From an uncultured Prevotellaceae bacterium (GTDB lineage: Bacteria; Bacteroidota; Bacteroidia; Bacteroidales; Bacteroidaceae), in assembly GCA_902770635.1 (NCBI GenBank), contig CACXTX010000002.1:1-64000 (forward strand): a stretch of 64,000 bases of DNA. Reading direction: 5' to 3'. The notes beneath the pieces are model-generated. The model had not been told where the DNA came from, searched no databases, and saw only the letters and a program-made list of their open reading frames with translations. How positions within the stretch are numbered: the stretch's first letter is position 1; every line of letters starts with the position of its first letter. Made by a program: the position numbers and the translations under genes. Positions 24,253-33,498 of this stretch are shown piece after piece.

Positions 24253-26274
24253 GTGAATCAAAAGCTACACATCATATTACTGATGCTGGGCACGATGTTA
24301 TTCATGCCCGGCATTTGTTTTTCACGTGACAGGTCTATCGACTCGCTGGTCCTTTTCAGGATCTGGAATTATGCCAAAAACCATAAACAGGTCAGCAACG
24401 GGGTAGAGCGTAACGTGTACATGTCTTATACCTTCAAGACTAACCGCCGCAACCCTACCCTTTTCCTTGTTCCCACCATGTATTCTATTGCCAAAGGTGA
24501 AAAGGAATTTGTTGGCGAGGCGTTTTACAAGATGAAATTCCATGATGCCTTCCGGTATGACCTACACCGGCAGGTGGTATGTGGTACTATTCCCAATAAC
24601 AGGACCGTCATGCCCAACATGTTACAATTCATGACGCCCAATCTCTATAACGAGACCCTCTATCAAGACAAGATGTTGTCGCCGTTCTATTACCCCAACC
24701 GCTTCTTTTACAAGTATCTTGTCATTCCTGTATCCAATAACCTGTTCATAGTACGCTTTCGTCCCAGAACCAACAACACCCAGCTCGTTAAGGGACGCGC
24801 TTTCGTCTATCTGGATACGGGACGTATCAATTCCGTTTTCTATGAAGGCGAATACGACATGATATCGTTCAAGGTAAATGCTTACATGGACATGGATGAT
24901 GAGAACATCGTGTTGCCTGAGCGTTGCATCACAGAGAGCAAGTTCAGGTTCTTGGGCAACAATATCAGCGCCACATGCCGTGCGTTCTACAATTGTCCCA
25001 CCTCATTGCCAGACTCCATCGATAATGTTGAAGACCCAGAGCTAATGGCTACCCTGCGCCCTACACTACTCACCCAGACGGAAAGCGATATTTATCTGCA
25101 CAAGCAGCAGGCTGACAGCATTCAAGAAAGCCAAAGCAATCCGTCAGACACAACACGTACTAAGAAGAATCTAGCCGATGTCTTTTGGGACAATATCGGC
25201 TACAACATGATTAACAGCACGCATGCTTCCTCTGGTCCTGCAGCCCTGCATCTCTCCCCACTTTTCAACCCTCTTTACTTCAGTTATAGCGGGAGCCGTG
25301 GTTTTGCGTATAAGATAGACATCGGTTTGCAGTATTCTTTCAACAAACACCGCTATCTGACCTTAAACCCCCGAATGGGCTACAACTTCAAGATCAAGCA
25401 GTTTTTCTATAATGCCCCCCTACGAATGACCTATAACCCCAAGCGCAATGGCTATGCCGAGATTACATGGGCAAATGGTAATCGTACGAACCATGCCTCG
25501 CTTGTTGAAGACATTGAAGAGAAGGAAGGCGAAGGCTTTTACGTTCCGGAATTCAAGGATGAGTCCTTCAAAGTAGTGAACAATGTGGAAGCATTTGACT
25601 GGGTCGAAATCATGACGGGTTTGATTTATCACCGCCGCAAATCCACTGATCCCGACCTGATGAGGAGAATAGGTTTCCCTGACGCGTTCTATAGCTTCGC
25701 ACCCCTGCTTACCTTGCATTTCAAGCCTTGGCAACAGAAGGGCCCCACGCTGACAGCTAACTACGAACGGGGTATCAAAGGTGTCTTCAAATCTAATCTT
25801 GACTATGAGCAATGGGAATTTGATCTCTCTTATAAGCATGACATGAACGCCATGCGCAAAATCAACATGCGAGCAGGAACAGGATTCTACACCCAACGCG
25901 GCTCCGAGTATTTTGTGGACTTCTCTAATTTCCGCGAAAACAACCTGGCAACTGGTTGGGATGACGACTGGTCTGGACAATTCCAGTTGCTTGACAGTCG
26001 TTTGTATAACGAATCGAACTACTACATTCGCGGACATCTCACTTTCGAATCGCCCCTCCTTGCACTGACGTGGGTTCCATTTATCGGACATTTCGTAGAA
26101 CTGGAGCGTGTTTATATCAGTGCACTCAGCATTGAACATACCCGCCCGTATTTCGAACTGGGATATGGTTTCTCTACCCGTTATCTCTCTACGGGATTCT
26201 TTGCCAATTTCTTCGGTGCAAAAATGGAGAGCGTAGGATGTAAATTCACCATAGAACTATTCAGAAGATGGTAA
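24253..26274 (+). CDS. Outer-membrane beta-barrel protein, DUF5686-like
   Basis: A 673-aa exported protein. A signal peptide (NQK then a hydrophobic stretch ending GICFS, residues 1-24) needs the GTG start, since the next in-frame ATG would lose the basic residues. The N-terminal half has a soluble region with GRAFVYLDTGRINSVFYEG. The second half has many alternating aromatic strands and ends in Phe-x-x-x-Leu-Phe-Arg-Arg-Trp, typical of barrels inserted by BamA. It resembles the DUF5686 family but lacks the usual N-terminal carboxypeptidase-like domain. It overlaps addA by 7 bp. Confidence 0.65.
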   Translation: MNQKLHIILLMLGTMLFMPGICFSRDRSIDSLVLFRIWNYAKNHKQVSNGVERNVYMSYTFKTNRRNPTLFLVPTMYSIAKGEKEFVGEAFYKMKFHDAFRYDLHRQVVCGTIPNNRTVMPNMLQFMTPNLYNETLYQDKMLSPFYYPNRFFYKYLVIPVSNNLFIVRFRPRTNNTQLVKGRAFVYLDTGRINSVFYEGEYDMISFKVNAYMDMDDENIVLPERCITESKFRFLGNNISATCRAFYNCPTSLPDSIDNVEDPELMATLRPTLLTQTESDIYLHKQQADSIQESQSNPSDTTRTKKNLADVFWDNIGYNMINSTHASSGPAALHLSPLFNPLYFSYSGSRGFAYKIDIGLQYSFNKHRYLTLNPRMGYNFKIKQFFYNAPLRMTYNPKRNGYAEITWANGNRTNHASLVEDIEEKEGEGFYVPEFKDESFKVVNNVEAFDWVEIMTGLIYHRRKSTDPDLMRRIGFPDAFYSFAPLLTLHFKPWQQKGPTLTANYERGIKGVFKSNLDYEQWEFDLSYKHDMNAMRKINMRAGTGFYTQRGSEYFVDFSNFRENNLATGWDDDWSGQFQLLDSRLYNESNYYIRGHLTFESPLLALTWVPFIGHFVELERVYISALSIEHTRPYFELGYGFSTRYLSTGFFANFFGAKMESVGCKFTIELFRRW

Positions 26275-29200
26275 AAGCCCTCACTGTCTATAAGGCCAGT
26301 GCCGGAAGTGGAAAGACGTTTACGCTGGCTACGGAATACATTAAGTTGTTGGTCAAGAACCCAACGAGTTATCGCAATATCCTGGCCGTCACCTTTACCA
26401 ACAAGGCGACGGAAGAGATGAAGATGCGCATACTCTCTCAGTTATATGGTATCTGGAAACATCTTCCCGACTCTGACAGCTATTTGAAGCGTATCAAGGA
26501 AGATACCGGATTCACCGAGGAGCTGATCAGTCAGCGTGCTGGGGAATCCCTCCACCTGCTGTTGCACAACTACAACTACTTCCGAGTAGAGACTATCGAC
26601 TCCTTCTTCCAAAGTGTGTTGCGCAACCTTGCCCGCGAACTGGACTTGACAGCTAATCTACGAATTGGGCTGAACGACACTCAGGTAGAAGAGCAGGCTG
26701 TCGATCAGCTCATCGACTCCCTGACGCATACCGATGTTATGCTCCAATGGCTCCTGAGCTATATCATGGAGAAAATCAGCGACGACCGTTCCTGGAACAT
26801 CATAGGACAAGTGAAGCAGTTTGGCAAGACCATCTTCCGTGACTATTACAAGGAGCACAGCCAGATTCTCAAGCAGAAGATAGAAGAGAAAGGATTTATA
26901 GAAGCCTATGTCAAGCAACTCCGCGATATTCGCAAGAACAGCCAGGAACGCATGAAGGAATATGCGGACACGTTCTTTGACACCCTGGAAGCAGAGCAAC
27001 TGACCATTGACGACCTGCCCTTTGGGAAATCCGGTATAGCCAGTTTCTTCCTCAAGCTGAATAATGGACAGATGGACGAAGGCATTGTGGGCAAGCGTGC
27101 CCTGGATGCTGTGGGCGACCCTTCTAAATGGTCCTCCAAGAAACACCCGCAGGCGGAAGCTATCTATATGCTGGCAGAGGAATCGCTGATCCCTTTGCTT
27201 AGGAATGCCATAGAAGAGCGCCCTCGCCAGTATCGGCTTTATCAGTCTGCCGACCTCACCCTGCGCCATCTCAGTCAACTACGACTCCTTGGCAGCATCG
27301 AGCAGAAGGTTCGCGAGCTGAACGAGGAGGCTAACCGCTTCTTGCTCAGCGATACCCAGCAGTTGCTCCATCAGCTTATCAGCAATAGCGACTCACCGTT
27401 TATTTTCGAGAAGATAGGCACCCAACTGGAACACATCATGATAGACGAATTCCAGGACACCAGTACCGTACAATGGAAAAACTTCAAGGTGCTGCTACAG
27501 GAATGTATGAGTCATCAGCAGGCTGAAAATCTCATTGTTGGCGATGTCAAGCAGAGCATCTACCGCTGGCGCTCTGGCGACTGGCGACTGCTGAATGCCA
27601 TCGACCAGGAATTTCCCCATGCCGACGAAATGGTTGAAATCCGTCCTTTGGAAACCAACTACCGTTCGGAACGTAACATCGTTGATTTCAACAACGCTTT
27701 CTTCACGTTGGCAGCCGAACAAGAATTCATGCGGTTGAAAGAAGAGAATCCTGAGGGTGCCAGCCAACTGCAACATGCCTATGCTGACGTATGTCAGCAA
27801 GTTCCTGCTCAGCGTGAACCCCGAGGACTGGTTAACATCCGCCTGCTACCCTCTGACGACTACCAGGACCAGACCATGAGCCAGTTGATTGACACCGTCC
27901 AGAAGCTACGTCAACAGGGTGTTTCCATCAGCGATATGGCCATCCTCGTCCGCACCAACAAGCACATCCCGCTCATTGCCGACTATTTTGCGGTCCATCT
28001 TCCTGATGTGCGCATTGTCAGCGACGAGGCTTTCCGATTAGACGCCTCCGTATCTGTATGTCTCTTGGTACAGGCACTCCACCTGCTCACCCACCCTGAC
28101 GACCTTCTGGCCAAGGCAACCATTGCCAAGCTCTACCATCTTTCCATCCTCCGCGAGACCATAGCTGAGGAGGAGTTGCTCATCAAAGACCGCCAGCTTG
28201 ACGACCTGTTGCCCGAAGCCTACATCCGCCATTTCGAAGAACTGAAGCAATTGCCTCTCTTTGAACTTGTAGAACGCCTGTATGCCATCTTCGGTCTTCA
28301 GCACCTTAACGAACAGAGTGCCTATATCTGTGCTTTCTACGACCAACTGAACCAGTTTACGCAAGACAACTCTACGGATATCGATGCCTTTGTCCGCGAA
28401 TGGGAAGAAACTATTAGCAACAAGACCATACAAAGCGATGCGAACAGCGGCATCCGCATCCTGTCCATTCATAAAAGTAAAGGACTGGAGTTCAATCATG
28501 TCATCATCCCTTTCTGTGACTGGAAACTGGAGATGCCCGACATCCTGTGGTGCGAACCCACCATAGCTCCGTTTGATGCACTTCCTATAGCTCCTATTGA
28601 CTATAGCCAGAAACAAATGCGAGGCACCATTTATGAGCGAGCCTTTCTGGATGAGCACCTGCAAAACACGGTGGACAACCTCAACCTTCTATATGTAGCC
28701 TTCACCCGTGCGGTGTGCAGCCTGTTTGTCATTGGACAACGGGGCAGCAAGTCCAACCGTTCCGCCCTTCTGGAGAACGTATTAGGAAACATAGAACTTA
28801 ACGGAGCCACGCTTCAAGGACAGGCCGATGAACAAGAGGTACTCGAATTTACGTTCGGCACTATGGTAACATCTGAACAGTCCAGTCACGTCACACAGTC
28901 AGAGAACATATTCCTACAGCCTGTCACCACCGAGCCTGTCCAGTTGGAGAGTTTCGAGGTTAAGACCGAGTTCCGGCAGAGCAACCGAAGCCGCGATTTC
29001 ATGAATGGCGATGACGAGCAACAAGAACTTAGCTACATCAAACTCGGCTCGGTGCTTCACGAGATATTCTCAACCATCCGTACTACGGCAGACATTACCC
29101 AGGCACTCTTACAGATGCAGCAAGAAGGAGTTCTCTACGATAACGAGGTAACCCGCGAGAAACTGATGGACATCATCAGGAAGCGATTGACGGATAACCG

Positions 29201-29483
29201 TGTAAAGGAGTGGTTCTCGGAACGTTGGCAACTGTTTAACGAGTGTAGCATCCTGCGTTTGGACGAACACGGAGAGGTGGTGGAACGCCGTCCCGACCGT
29301 GTCATCACCGATGGCAAAGAGACACATGTCATCGACTTCAAGTTCGGACGCCAGCATGAGGAATATCACGCTCAAGTGGGTGAATACATCCAACTGCTTC
29401 GTCAGATGCAGATGCCTCATGTCAGAGGGTGGCTCTGGTATGTGTATAGCAATAAGATTGAAGAGGTGAGATGTGAGAGGTGA
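26268..29483 (+). CDS. addA: AddA/RecB-like helicase-nuclease subunit
   Basis: A 1071-aa UvrD-superfamily helicase with Walker A ASAGSGKTFT (residues 10-19), motif Ia AVTFTNKATEEM, motif II IDEFQDTS, motif III GDVKQSIYRWR, and motif VI LLYVAFTRA. A C-terminal PD-(D/E)xK nuclease appears as VIDFKFG near residue 1021. Together with AddB it resects double-strand breaks for recombination (family knowledge). The last six residues (EVRCER) and the stop codon lie inside a 7-bp repeat tract that runs up to the addB start, so the natural C-terminus may have been altered by the repeat. Confidence 0.9.
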   Translation: MVKALTVYKASAGSGKTFTLATEYIKLLVKNPTSYRNILAVTFTNKATEEMKMRILSQLYGIWKHLPDSDSYLKRIKEDTGFTEELISQRAGESLHLLLHNYNYFRVETIDSFFQSVLRNLARELDLTANLRIGLNDTQVEEQAVDQLIDSLTHTDVMLQWLLSYIMEKISDDRSWNIIGQVKQFGKTIFRDYYKEHSQILKQKIEEKGFIEAYVKQLRDIRKNSQERMKEYADTFFDTLEAEQLTIDDLPFGKSGIASFFLKLNNGQMDEGIVGKRALDAVGDPSKWSSKKHPQAEAIYMLAEESLIPLLRNAIEERPRQYRLYQSADLTLRHLSQLRLLGSIEQKVRELNEEANRFLLSDTQQLLHQLISNSDSPFIFEKIGTQLEHIMIDEFQDTSTVQWKNFKVLLQECMSHQQAENLIVGDVKQSIYRWRSGDWRLLNAIDQEFPHADEMVEIRPLETNYRSERNIVDFNNAFFTLAAEQEFMRLKEENPEGASQLQHAYADVCQQVPAQREPRGLVNIRLLPSDDYQDQTMSQLIDTVQKLRQQGVSISDMAILVRTNKHIPLIADYFAVHLPDVRIVSDEAFRLDASVSVCLLVQALHLLTHPDDLLAKATIAKLYHLSILRETIAEEELLIKDRQLDDLLPEAYIRHFEELKQLPLFELVERLYAIFGLQHLNEQSAYICAFYDQLNQFTQDNSTDIDAFVREWEETISNKTIQSDANSGIRILSIHKSKGLEFNHVIIPFCDWKLEMPDILWCEPTIAPFDALPIAPIDYSQKQMRGTIYERAFLDEHLQNTVDNLNLLYVAFTRAVCSLFVIGQRGSKSNRSALLENVLGNIELNGATLQGQADEQEVLEFTFGTMVTSEQSSHVTQSENIFLQPVTTEPVQLESFEVKTEFRQSNRSRDFMNGDDEQQELSYIKLGSVLHEIFSTIRTTADITQALLQMQQEGVLYDNEVTREKLMDIIRKRLTDNRVKEWFSERWQLFNECSILRLDEHGEVVERRPDRVITDGKETHVIDFKFGRQHEEYHAQVGEYIQLLRQMQMPHVRGWLWYVYSNKIEEVRCER

Positions 29484-29523
29484 GATGTAAGATGTAAGAG
29501 GTAAGAGGTAAGATGTAAGAGGT
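29461..29523 (+). repeat. Heptamer tract at the addA-addB junction
   Basis: Nine exact 7-bp units of the form RAGAKGT (AAGAGGT, GAGATGT, AAGATGT) run from 29461 to 29523. The tract encodes the end of AddA, includes its stop, and ends exactly at the addB ATG. Confidence 0.9.
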
Positions 29524-32325
29524 ATGAAGAGTTTTTTAGAATATGTAGCTGAAGATATTATCCGGAAGTATGGCACTGACCTTTCTCGTACTGCCATTGT
29601 CTTTCCGAACAAGCGAGCCTCGTTGTTCCTCAACGAGCATCTGGCACGCCTGGCAGGCCATCCGCTATGGAGCCCAGCCTATATCACTATCAGCGAGCTG
29701 TTCCGCCAGCAGACCACCCGTCAGGTGGCAGACCCTATCAAGCTGGTTTGCGACCTCCACCAATCATTTTGTCAGGAGACGGGTTCCACCGAGACGCTTG
29801 ACAAGTTTTATGGTTGGGGACAGTTGCTTATCAGCGATTTCGATGATATCGACAAGAACATGGCCGATGCCGACCGTGTCTTTGCCAACCTGCGTGACAT
29901 TCATGAGTTAGACGACCTGAGCTTTCTCACCGAAGAGCAGCGTCAGTTGTTGCGCCACTTCTTCAGCCACTTTACGGAGGAACACGAGACCGAGCTGAAA
30001 CAACGCTTCCTGAACCTATGGAGCCACTTTGCAGACATCTATCACGATTTCAACGAGCGGTTGGCTAAACAAGGCCTAGCCTACGAAGGCGCGCTATACC
30101 GGCAAGTTTGTTGTCATGCCATGACAACAAACATCACAAGTGCCTTTCCCTATGACCGTTACCTCTTCGTAGGCTTCAACCTGTTGCAGAAAGTCGAGCA
30201 GCAACTCTTCTCCTTCCTCCAGAAAGAAGGCAAGGCCAAGTTCTATTGGGACTTCGACCATTACTATATGCAACACCACGAGGCAGGCCGGTATATTGCC
30301 CGATACTTGGAATACTTTCCTAACGAGTTGGACAACACCGATGCCGACATCTACCGGCAGTTCAGCCAACCCAAGCAGATTCGGTATATGTCTGCCCCCA
30401 CCCAGCACATCCAGGCTCGTTATGTGAGCAGCTGGCTCCGCGAAGCAGAACGGTATAAGGACGGACGCCGCACTGCCATCGTGCTGTGCGACGAGAGCCT
30501 GTTGCCTACCGTCATCCACTGTTTGCCTAACGAGGTGGAGAAGATTAACGTCACCACAGGTTATCCACTTGCACTGACTCCTGTTGCTTCCTTCATCCAG
30601 CTGTATTATAACTATCAGTTAGGTGGTCGCTCACCCCGTTTGCTACGTGCCTTTAAGCGCCACCCTTATACGCGCTTCTTGGAAGTGAGTGAAGAGGGGC
30701 AAGAGGTGAGAGATTTGCCAGAAGCGAATGGAGACCTTATCGGGCAACTGCTTTCCTTCCTGCGCCAGATAGCAACAAAAGCCAAAGACGAGATACAAGA
30801 CCCTTTGTTCCAGGAGTCACTCTTCCGTGCCTATACCCTCATCAACCGCCTGGACGGATTGATGGAGAGTGGCGATCTGCAGGTGACCGATCAGACCATG
30901 CAACGCCTTACCACACAGATCATGCAGCAAACCAGCATCCCCTTCCATGGTGAGCCAGCAGAAGGGCTTCAGGTGATGGGAGTACTGGAAACGCGCAACC
31001 TCGATTTCGACCATGTGCTACTGCTCTCGTGTAACGAAGGCAACATGCCCAAGGGTGTCAACGACAGTTCGTTCATTCCCCACAGCATCCGCCAAGCCTA
31101 TGAGCTGACCACCGTGGAAAACAAGGTCAGCATCTATGCCTACTATTTTCACCGTCTTATCCAGCGAGCCTCCGATGTCACCATCCTGTACAACAACTCC
31201 ACAGAAGACGGACAACGGGGCGAGATGAGCCGCTTCATGCTGCAGCTGATGGTGGAGAGCGGACAGCACATCACGCTTCACGCCCTGCAGGCTGGCAAGC
31301 AGATAGAACGCTGGACGCCACGCCCCATTGAGAAGAGCGACCATGTGCTCCAGATTCTGAAGTCCAGTTTCGAACGAATCTCTCCTACCGCCATCAGCAA
31401 ATATATGCGCTGTCCGCTACAGTTCTACTACCGCTATGTTGCCGGACTCCAAGAGCCCGACATTCCTGACGATGAACAGGAGCTGGACAACCGCATGTTT
31501 GGCGACATCTTCCACGATGCTGCAGACATCATCTACCACCGCTTGCCCCGCCATATCACCAAAGACGTGCTCGACCACCTACTGAAAACCAAGGTCGAGA
31601 TAGAACGTGCCGTTGACGAAGCCTTTCACAACAAACTTCCCAACAGTCCGCTGAGCGGTCTTCACATCATCAACCGCGAGGTGATTATCCATTACCTGCG
31701 TCAACTCCTTGAGATAGACCGCCGCCTGGCACCCTTTACCATTCTCGGTCTCGAATGTGATGTTTACAGGCCTCTTACTTCCACCATACAGATTGGTGGG
31801 CGCATCGACCGTCTCGACCTCATCCACGAAGACACTCCTCTGGAGCGTATTCGCGTGGTTGACTACAAGACCGGTAGCCGTAACATCAAGCCCCTGCCTG
31901 ATGTAGAGTCCATCTTCTCGCCTGAGAAGATTCACGAACACAGCGACTATTACCTTCAAGCCTGCCTCTATGCCGACATTGTAAGTGGCAAGCAGAATAT
32001 CCTCCCTCAGACATCAGCCCTCAGACATCAGCCCTCAGACGTCAGCCCTCAGACATCAGCCCTCAGACATCAGCCCTCTGACGTCAGCCCTCTGAAAGTC
32101 TCGCCTGCCCTGCTGTTCATTCAGCATGCTGCTGCCGACGACTACGACCCCACGCTGAAATTCGGCAAGGAACCCATCTTGGACATTGCCGACCATTCCG
32201 CCCGTTTCAATGAGTTGCTCAACGAAAAAGTGGACGAGATTTTCTCATCCACTATGCCATTTTGTGCTACAGACGACCTGAAAGTCTGCCGTACCTGTCC
32301 TTATGCCCCGTTGTGTCGCCGCTAA
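29524..32325 (+). CDS. addB: AddB-like PD-(D/E)xK exonuclease with Fe-S cysteines
   Basis: A 933-aa partner of AddA. The N-terminal half is an inactivated helicase-like fold (IVFPNKRASLFLNEHLA). The C-terminal nuclease has GGRIDRLD and RVVDYKTGS (catalytic Asp and Lys). The four iron-sulfur cysteines are visible as RCPLQFYYRY (about 629) and the final CRTCPYAPLC (C-x2-C-x5-C). Three odd DNA inserts lie in the coding region, all in frame: a heptamer-like patch at 30685-30712, a 27-bp palindrome at 30106-30132 and a 91-bp heptamer tract at 32008-32098. The last encodes a duplicated SALRHQPSDVSP segment. Confidence 0.88.
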   Translation: MKSFLEYVAEDIIRKYGTDLSRTAIVFPNKRASLFLNEHLARLAGHPLWSPAYITISELFRQQTTRQVADPIKLVCDLHQSFCQETGSTETLDKFYGWGQLLISDFDDIDKNMADADRVFANLRDIHELDDLSFLTEEQRQLLRHFFSHFTEEHETELKQRFLNLWSHFADIYHDFNERLAKQGLAYEGALYRQVCCHAMTTNITSAFPYDRYLFVGFNLLQKVEQQLFSFLQKEGKAKFYWDFDHYYMQHHEAGRYIARYLEYFPNELDNTDADIYRQFSQPKQIRYMSAPTQHIQARYVSSWLREAERYKDGRRTAIVLCDESLLPTVIHCLPNEVEKINVTTGYPLALTPVASFIQLYYNYQLGGRSPRLLRAFKRHPYTRFLEVSEEGQEVRDLPEANGDLIGQLLSFLRQIATKAKDEIQDPLFQESLFRAYTLINRLDGLMESGDLQVTDQTMQRLTTQIMQQTSIPFHGEPAEGLQVMGVLETRNLDFDHVLLLSCNEGNMPKGVNDSSFIPHSIRQAYELTTVENKVSIYAYYFHRLIQRASDVTILYNNSTEDGQRGEMSRFMLQLMVESGQHITLHALQAGKQIERWTPRPIEKSDHVLQILKSSFERISPTAISKYMRCPLQFYYRYVAGLQEPDIPDDEQELDNRMFGDIFHDAADIIYHRLPRHITKDVLDHLLKTKVEIERAVDEAFHNKLPNSPLSGLHIINREVIIHYLRQLLEIDRRLAPFTILGLECDVYRPLTSTIQIGGRIDRLDLIHEDTPLERIRVVDYKTGSRNIKPLPDVESIFSPEKIHEHSDYYLQACLYADIVSGKQNILPQTSALRHQPSDVSPQTSALRHQPSDVSPLKVSPALLFIQHAAADDYDPTLKFGKEPILDIADHSARFNELLNEKVDEIFSSTMPFCATDDLKVCRTCPYAPLCRR
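30106..30132. repeat. 27-bp near-perfect palindrome inside addB
   Basis: GTTTGTTGTCATG and its exact complement are separated by a single C. It lies in frame (about residues 194-203), where the encoded CCHAMTTN segment looks unlike the surrounding helicase fold. Confidence 0.85.
30685..30712 (+). repeat. Degenerate heptamer patch inside addB
   Basis: Units GTGAGTG, AAGAGGG, GCAAGAG and GTGAGAG follow a 7-bp period. GGGCAAGAG plus GTGAGAG is almost the same as the patch in the ppGpp synthetase gene at 36930-36964. Confidence 0.5.
32008..32098 (+). repeat. In-frame heptamer tract inside addB
   Basis: Thirteen 7-bp units, alternating CAGACAT and CAGCCCT with a few variants, run from 32008 to 32098. 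They encode a 12-14-residue duplication (SALRHQPSDVSP) between IVSGKQN and VSPALLFIQ, where relatives have a short loop. Confidence 0.9.
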
Positions 32326-32328
32326 TCC

Positions 32329-33495
32329 TTATCGGTTCTTGTTGCGCACAAACCACGAGTGCGTAAAGAAGTGATACATCAGCAGTGCTGCCATCGTCAG
32401 CGCCAAGGCTGTATATATCAGCATATCAGGCTGTTTGTAGAAAAACAGATAACCCAATCCCACGCCAAGGCTGATTCCTGTTTCCCATCCCAGGAAACAC
32501 GTGCTCTGCGACGTTCCACGCTGGCAGTGACGACTCAGTTTGATGAAAAACAGCAGGAACCGTGAGCCGATAACGCCCACACCCAGCCCTACGAAAACAG
32601 GAGCCACAGGCGATGTAGGATAGCCGTGCAGGATGAGCAAGGCTGCCAACATCAGAATAAGCCCCGTCAGCACCTCACTCTTCAACTCTGCATCGCGGAA
32701 AACGAAACGCTGTGCCAACAGAGCCAACAGGAAACCACCCATCATCAAAGCATAGAAAATAGGTTGGAGCGGCAACGACAGCAATAGTCCTACCACGATG
32801 CTTACCAACAACAGATTCACGAAAAGCACGAATCCGTGAGGCAGGAAAAAGCGGTCTAACGACATCACATGTACCCCCTCTTCGGGAGTACGGAATGGGA
32901 ATTTCACCAGTCTAATCAGCAACAGCGATACAACAGCCAGCACCATTGTTGTCACCAGCACCACATGGAAACCGAACTGATAGGCCACCAAGCCTGCCAG
33001 CGGCCCTAACGAGAGCGCAAAGCGTGTAAACCATGAGGCGCTGAAATTAGCCTCCGTACGCTGGAACGACTCGCAGGTATCATTTATCAGCGTCGATGCC
33101 AGCACCATCTGTGCCAGTCCGAAAGCAGCGCCCAACACCAGGCGTTGGAGCAGGATGATCCAAAACTCCACGAACTCCGAGCGCAAGTCGTCAATATACC
33201 ACAGCAGTCCTGTAGCCAGTCCTACCGCTATCACTGCATGCATGCAGATGACATTTCGGCGAAAACGTTGTACCATCCACGAGCAAGGAGCCCCAAAAAG
33301 ATACAACCCCAGCGCAAAGACACCCATTGACCATCCCGTCTCCTCTGGCGTAAAGTTCTCCGTGTGCATCAGCCACTGAGGCATGACGGGAACCAGCATA
33401 TAGACAGACATCGTGAGCAATAGCGAACTGATGGCCATCAGCCAGAACTCACGGTGCCACAGTTTGATATGTACTGGTGTGTTTTGTGTATTCAT
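32329..33495 (-). CDS. Major facilitator superfamily transporter
   Basis: A 388-aa membrane protein with about 12 hydrophobic helices. MFS hallmarks include the cytoplasmic loop after helix 2 (GAPCSWMVQRFRRN, a weak version of the GxxxDRxGRR motif). The substrate cannot be read from the sequence. It lies 3 bp downstream of panB on the same strand and converges with addB 3 bp away, so it is probably the last gene of the HAD-panB-MFS transcript. Transport of pantothenate or a related compound is only a guess from position. Confidence 0.85.
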   Translation of the reverse strand: MNTQNTPVHIKLWHREFWLMAISSLLLTMSVYMLVPVMPQWLMHTENFTPEETGWSMGVFALGLYLFGAPCSWMVQRFRRNVICMHAVIAVGLATGLLWYIDDLRSEFVEFWIILLQRLVLGAAFGLAQMVLASTLINDTCESFQRTEANFSASWFTRFALSLGPLAGLVAYQFGFHVVLVTTMVLAVVSLLLIRLVKFPFRTPEEGVHVMSLDRFFLPHGFVLFVNLLLVSIVVGLLLSLPLQPIFYALMMGGFLLALLAQRFVFRDAELKSEVLTGLILMLAALLILHGYPTSPVAPVFVGLGVGVIGSRFLLFFIKLSRHCQRGTSQSTCFLGWETGISLGVGLGYLFFYKQPDMLIYTALALTMAALLMYHFFTHSWFVRNKNR

Positions 33496-33498
33496 CCA

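Noticed and set aside
29109..29633. Minus-strand ORF across the addA-addB junction with repeated PLTSYLL peptide
   Set aside because: It is the reverse translation of the heptamer tract and the antisense of addA. No promoter or conserved motif supports it.
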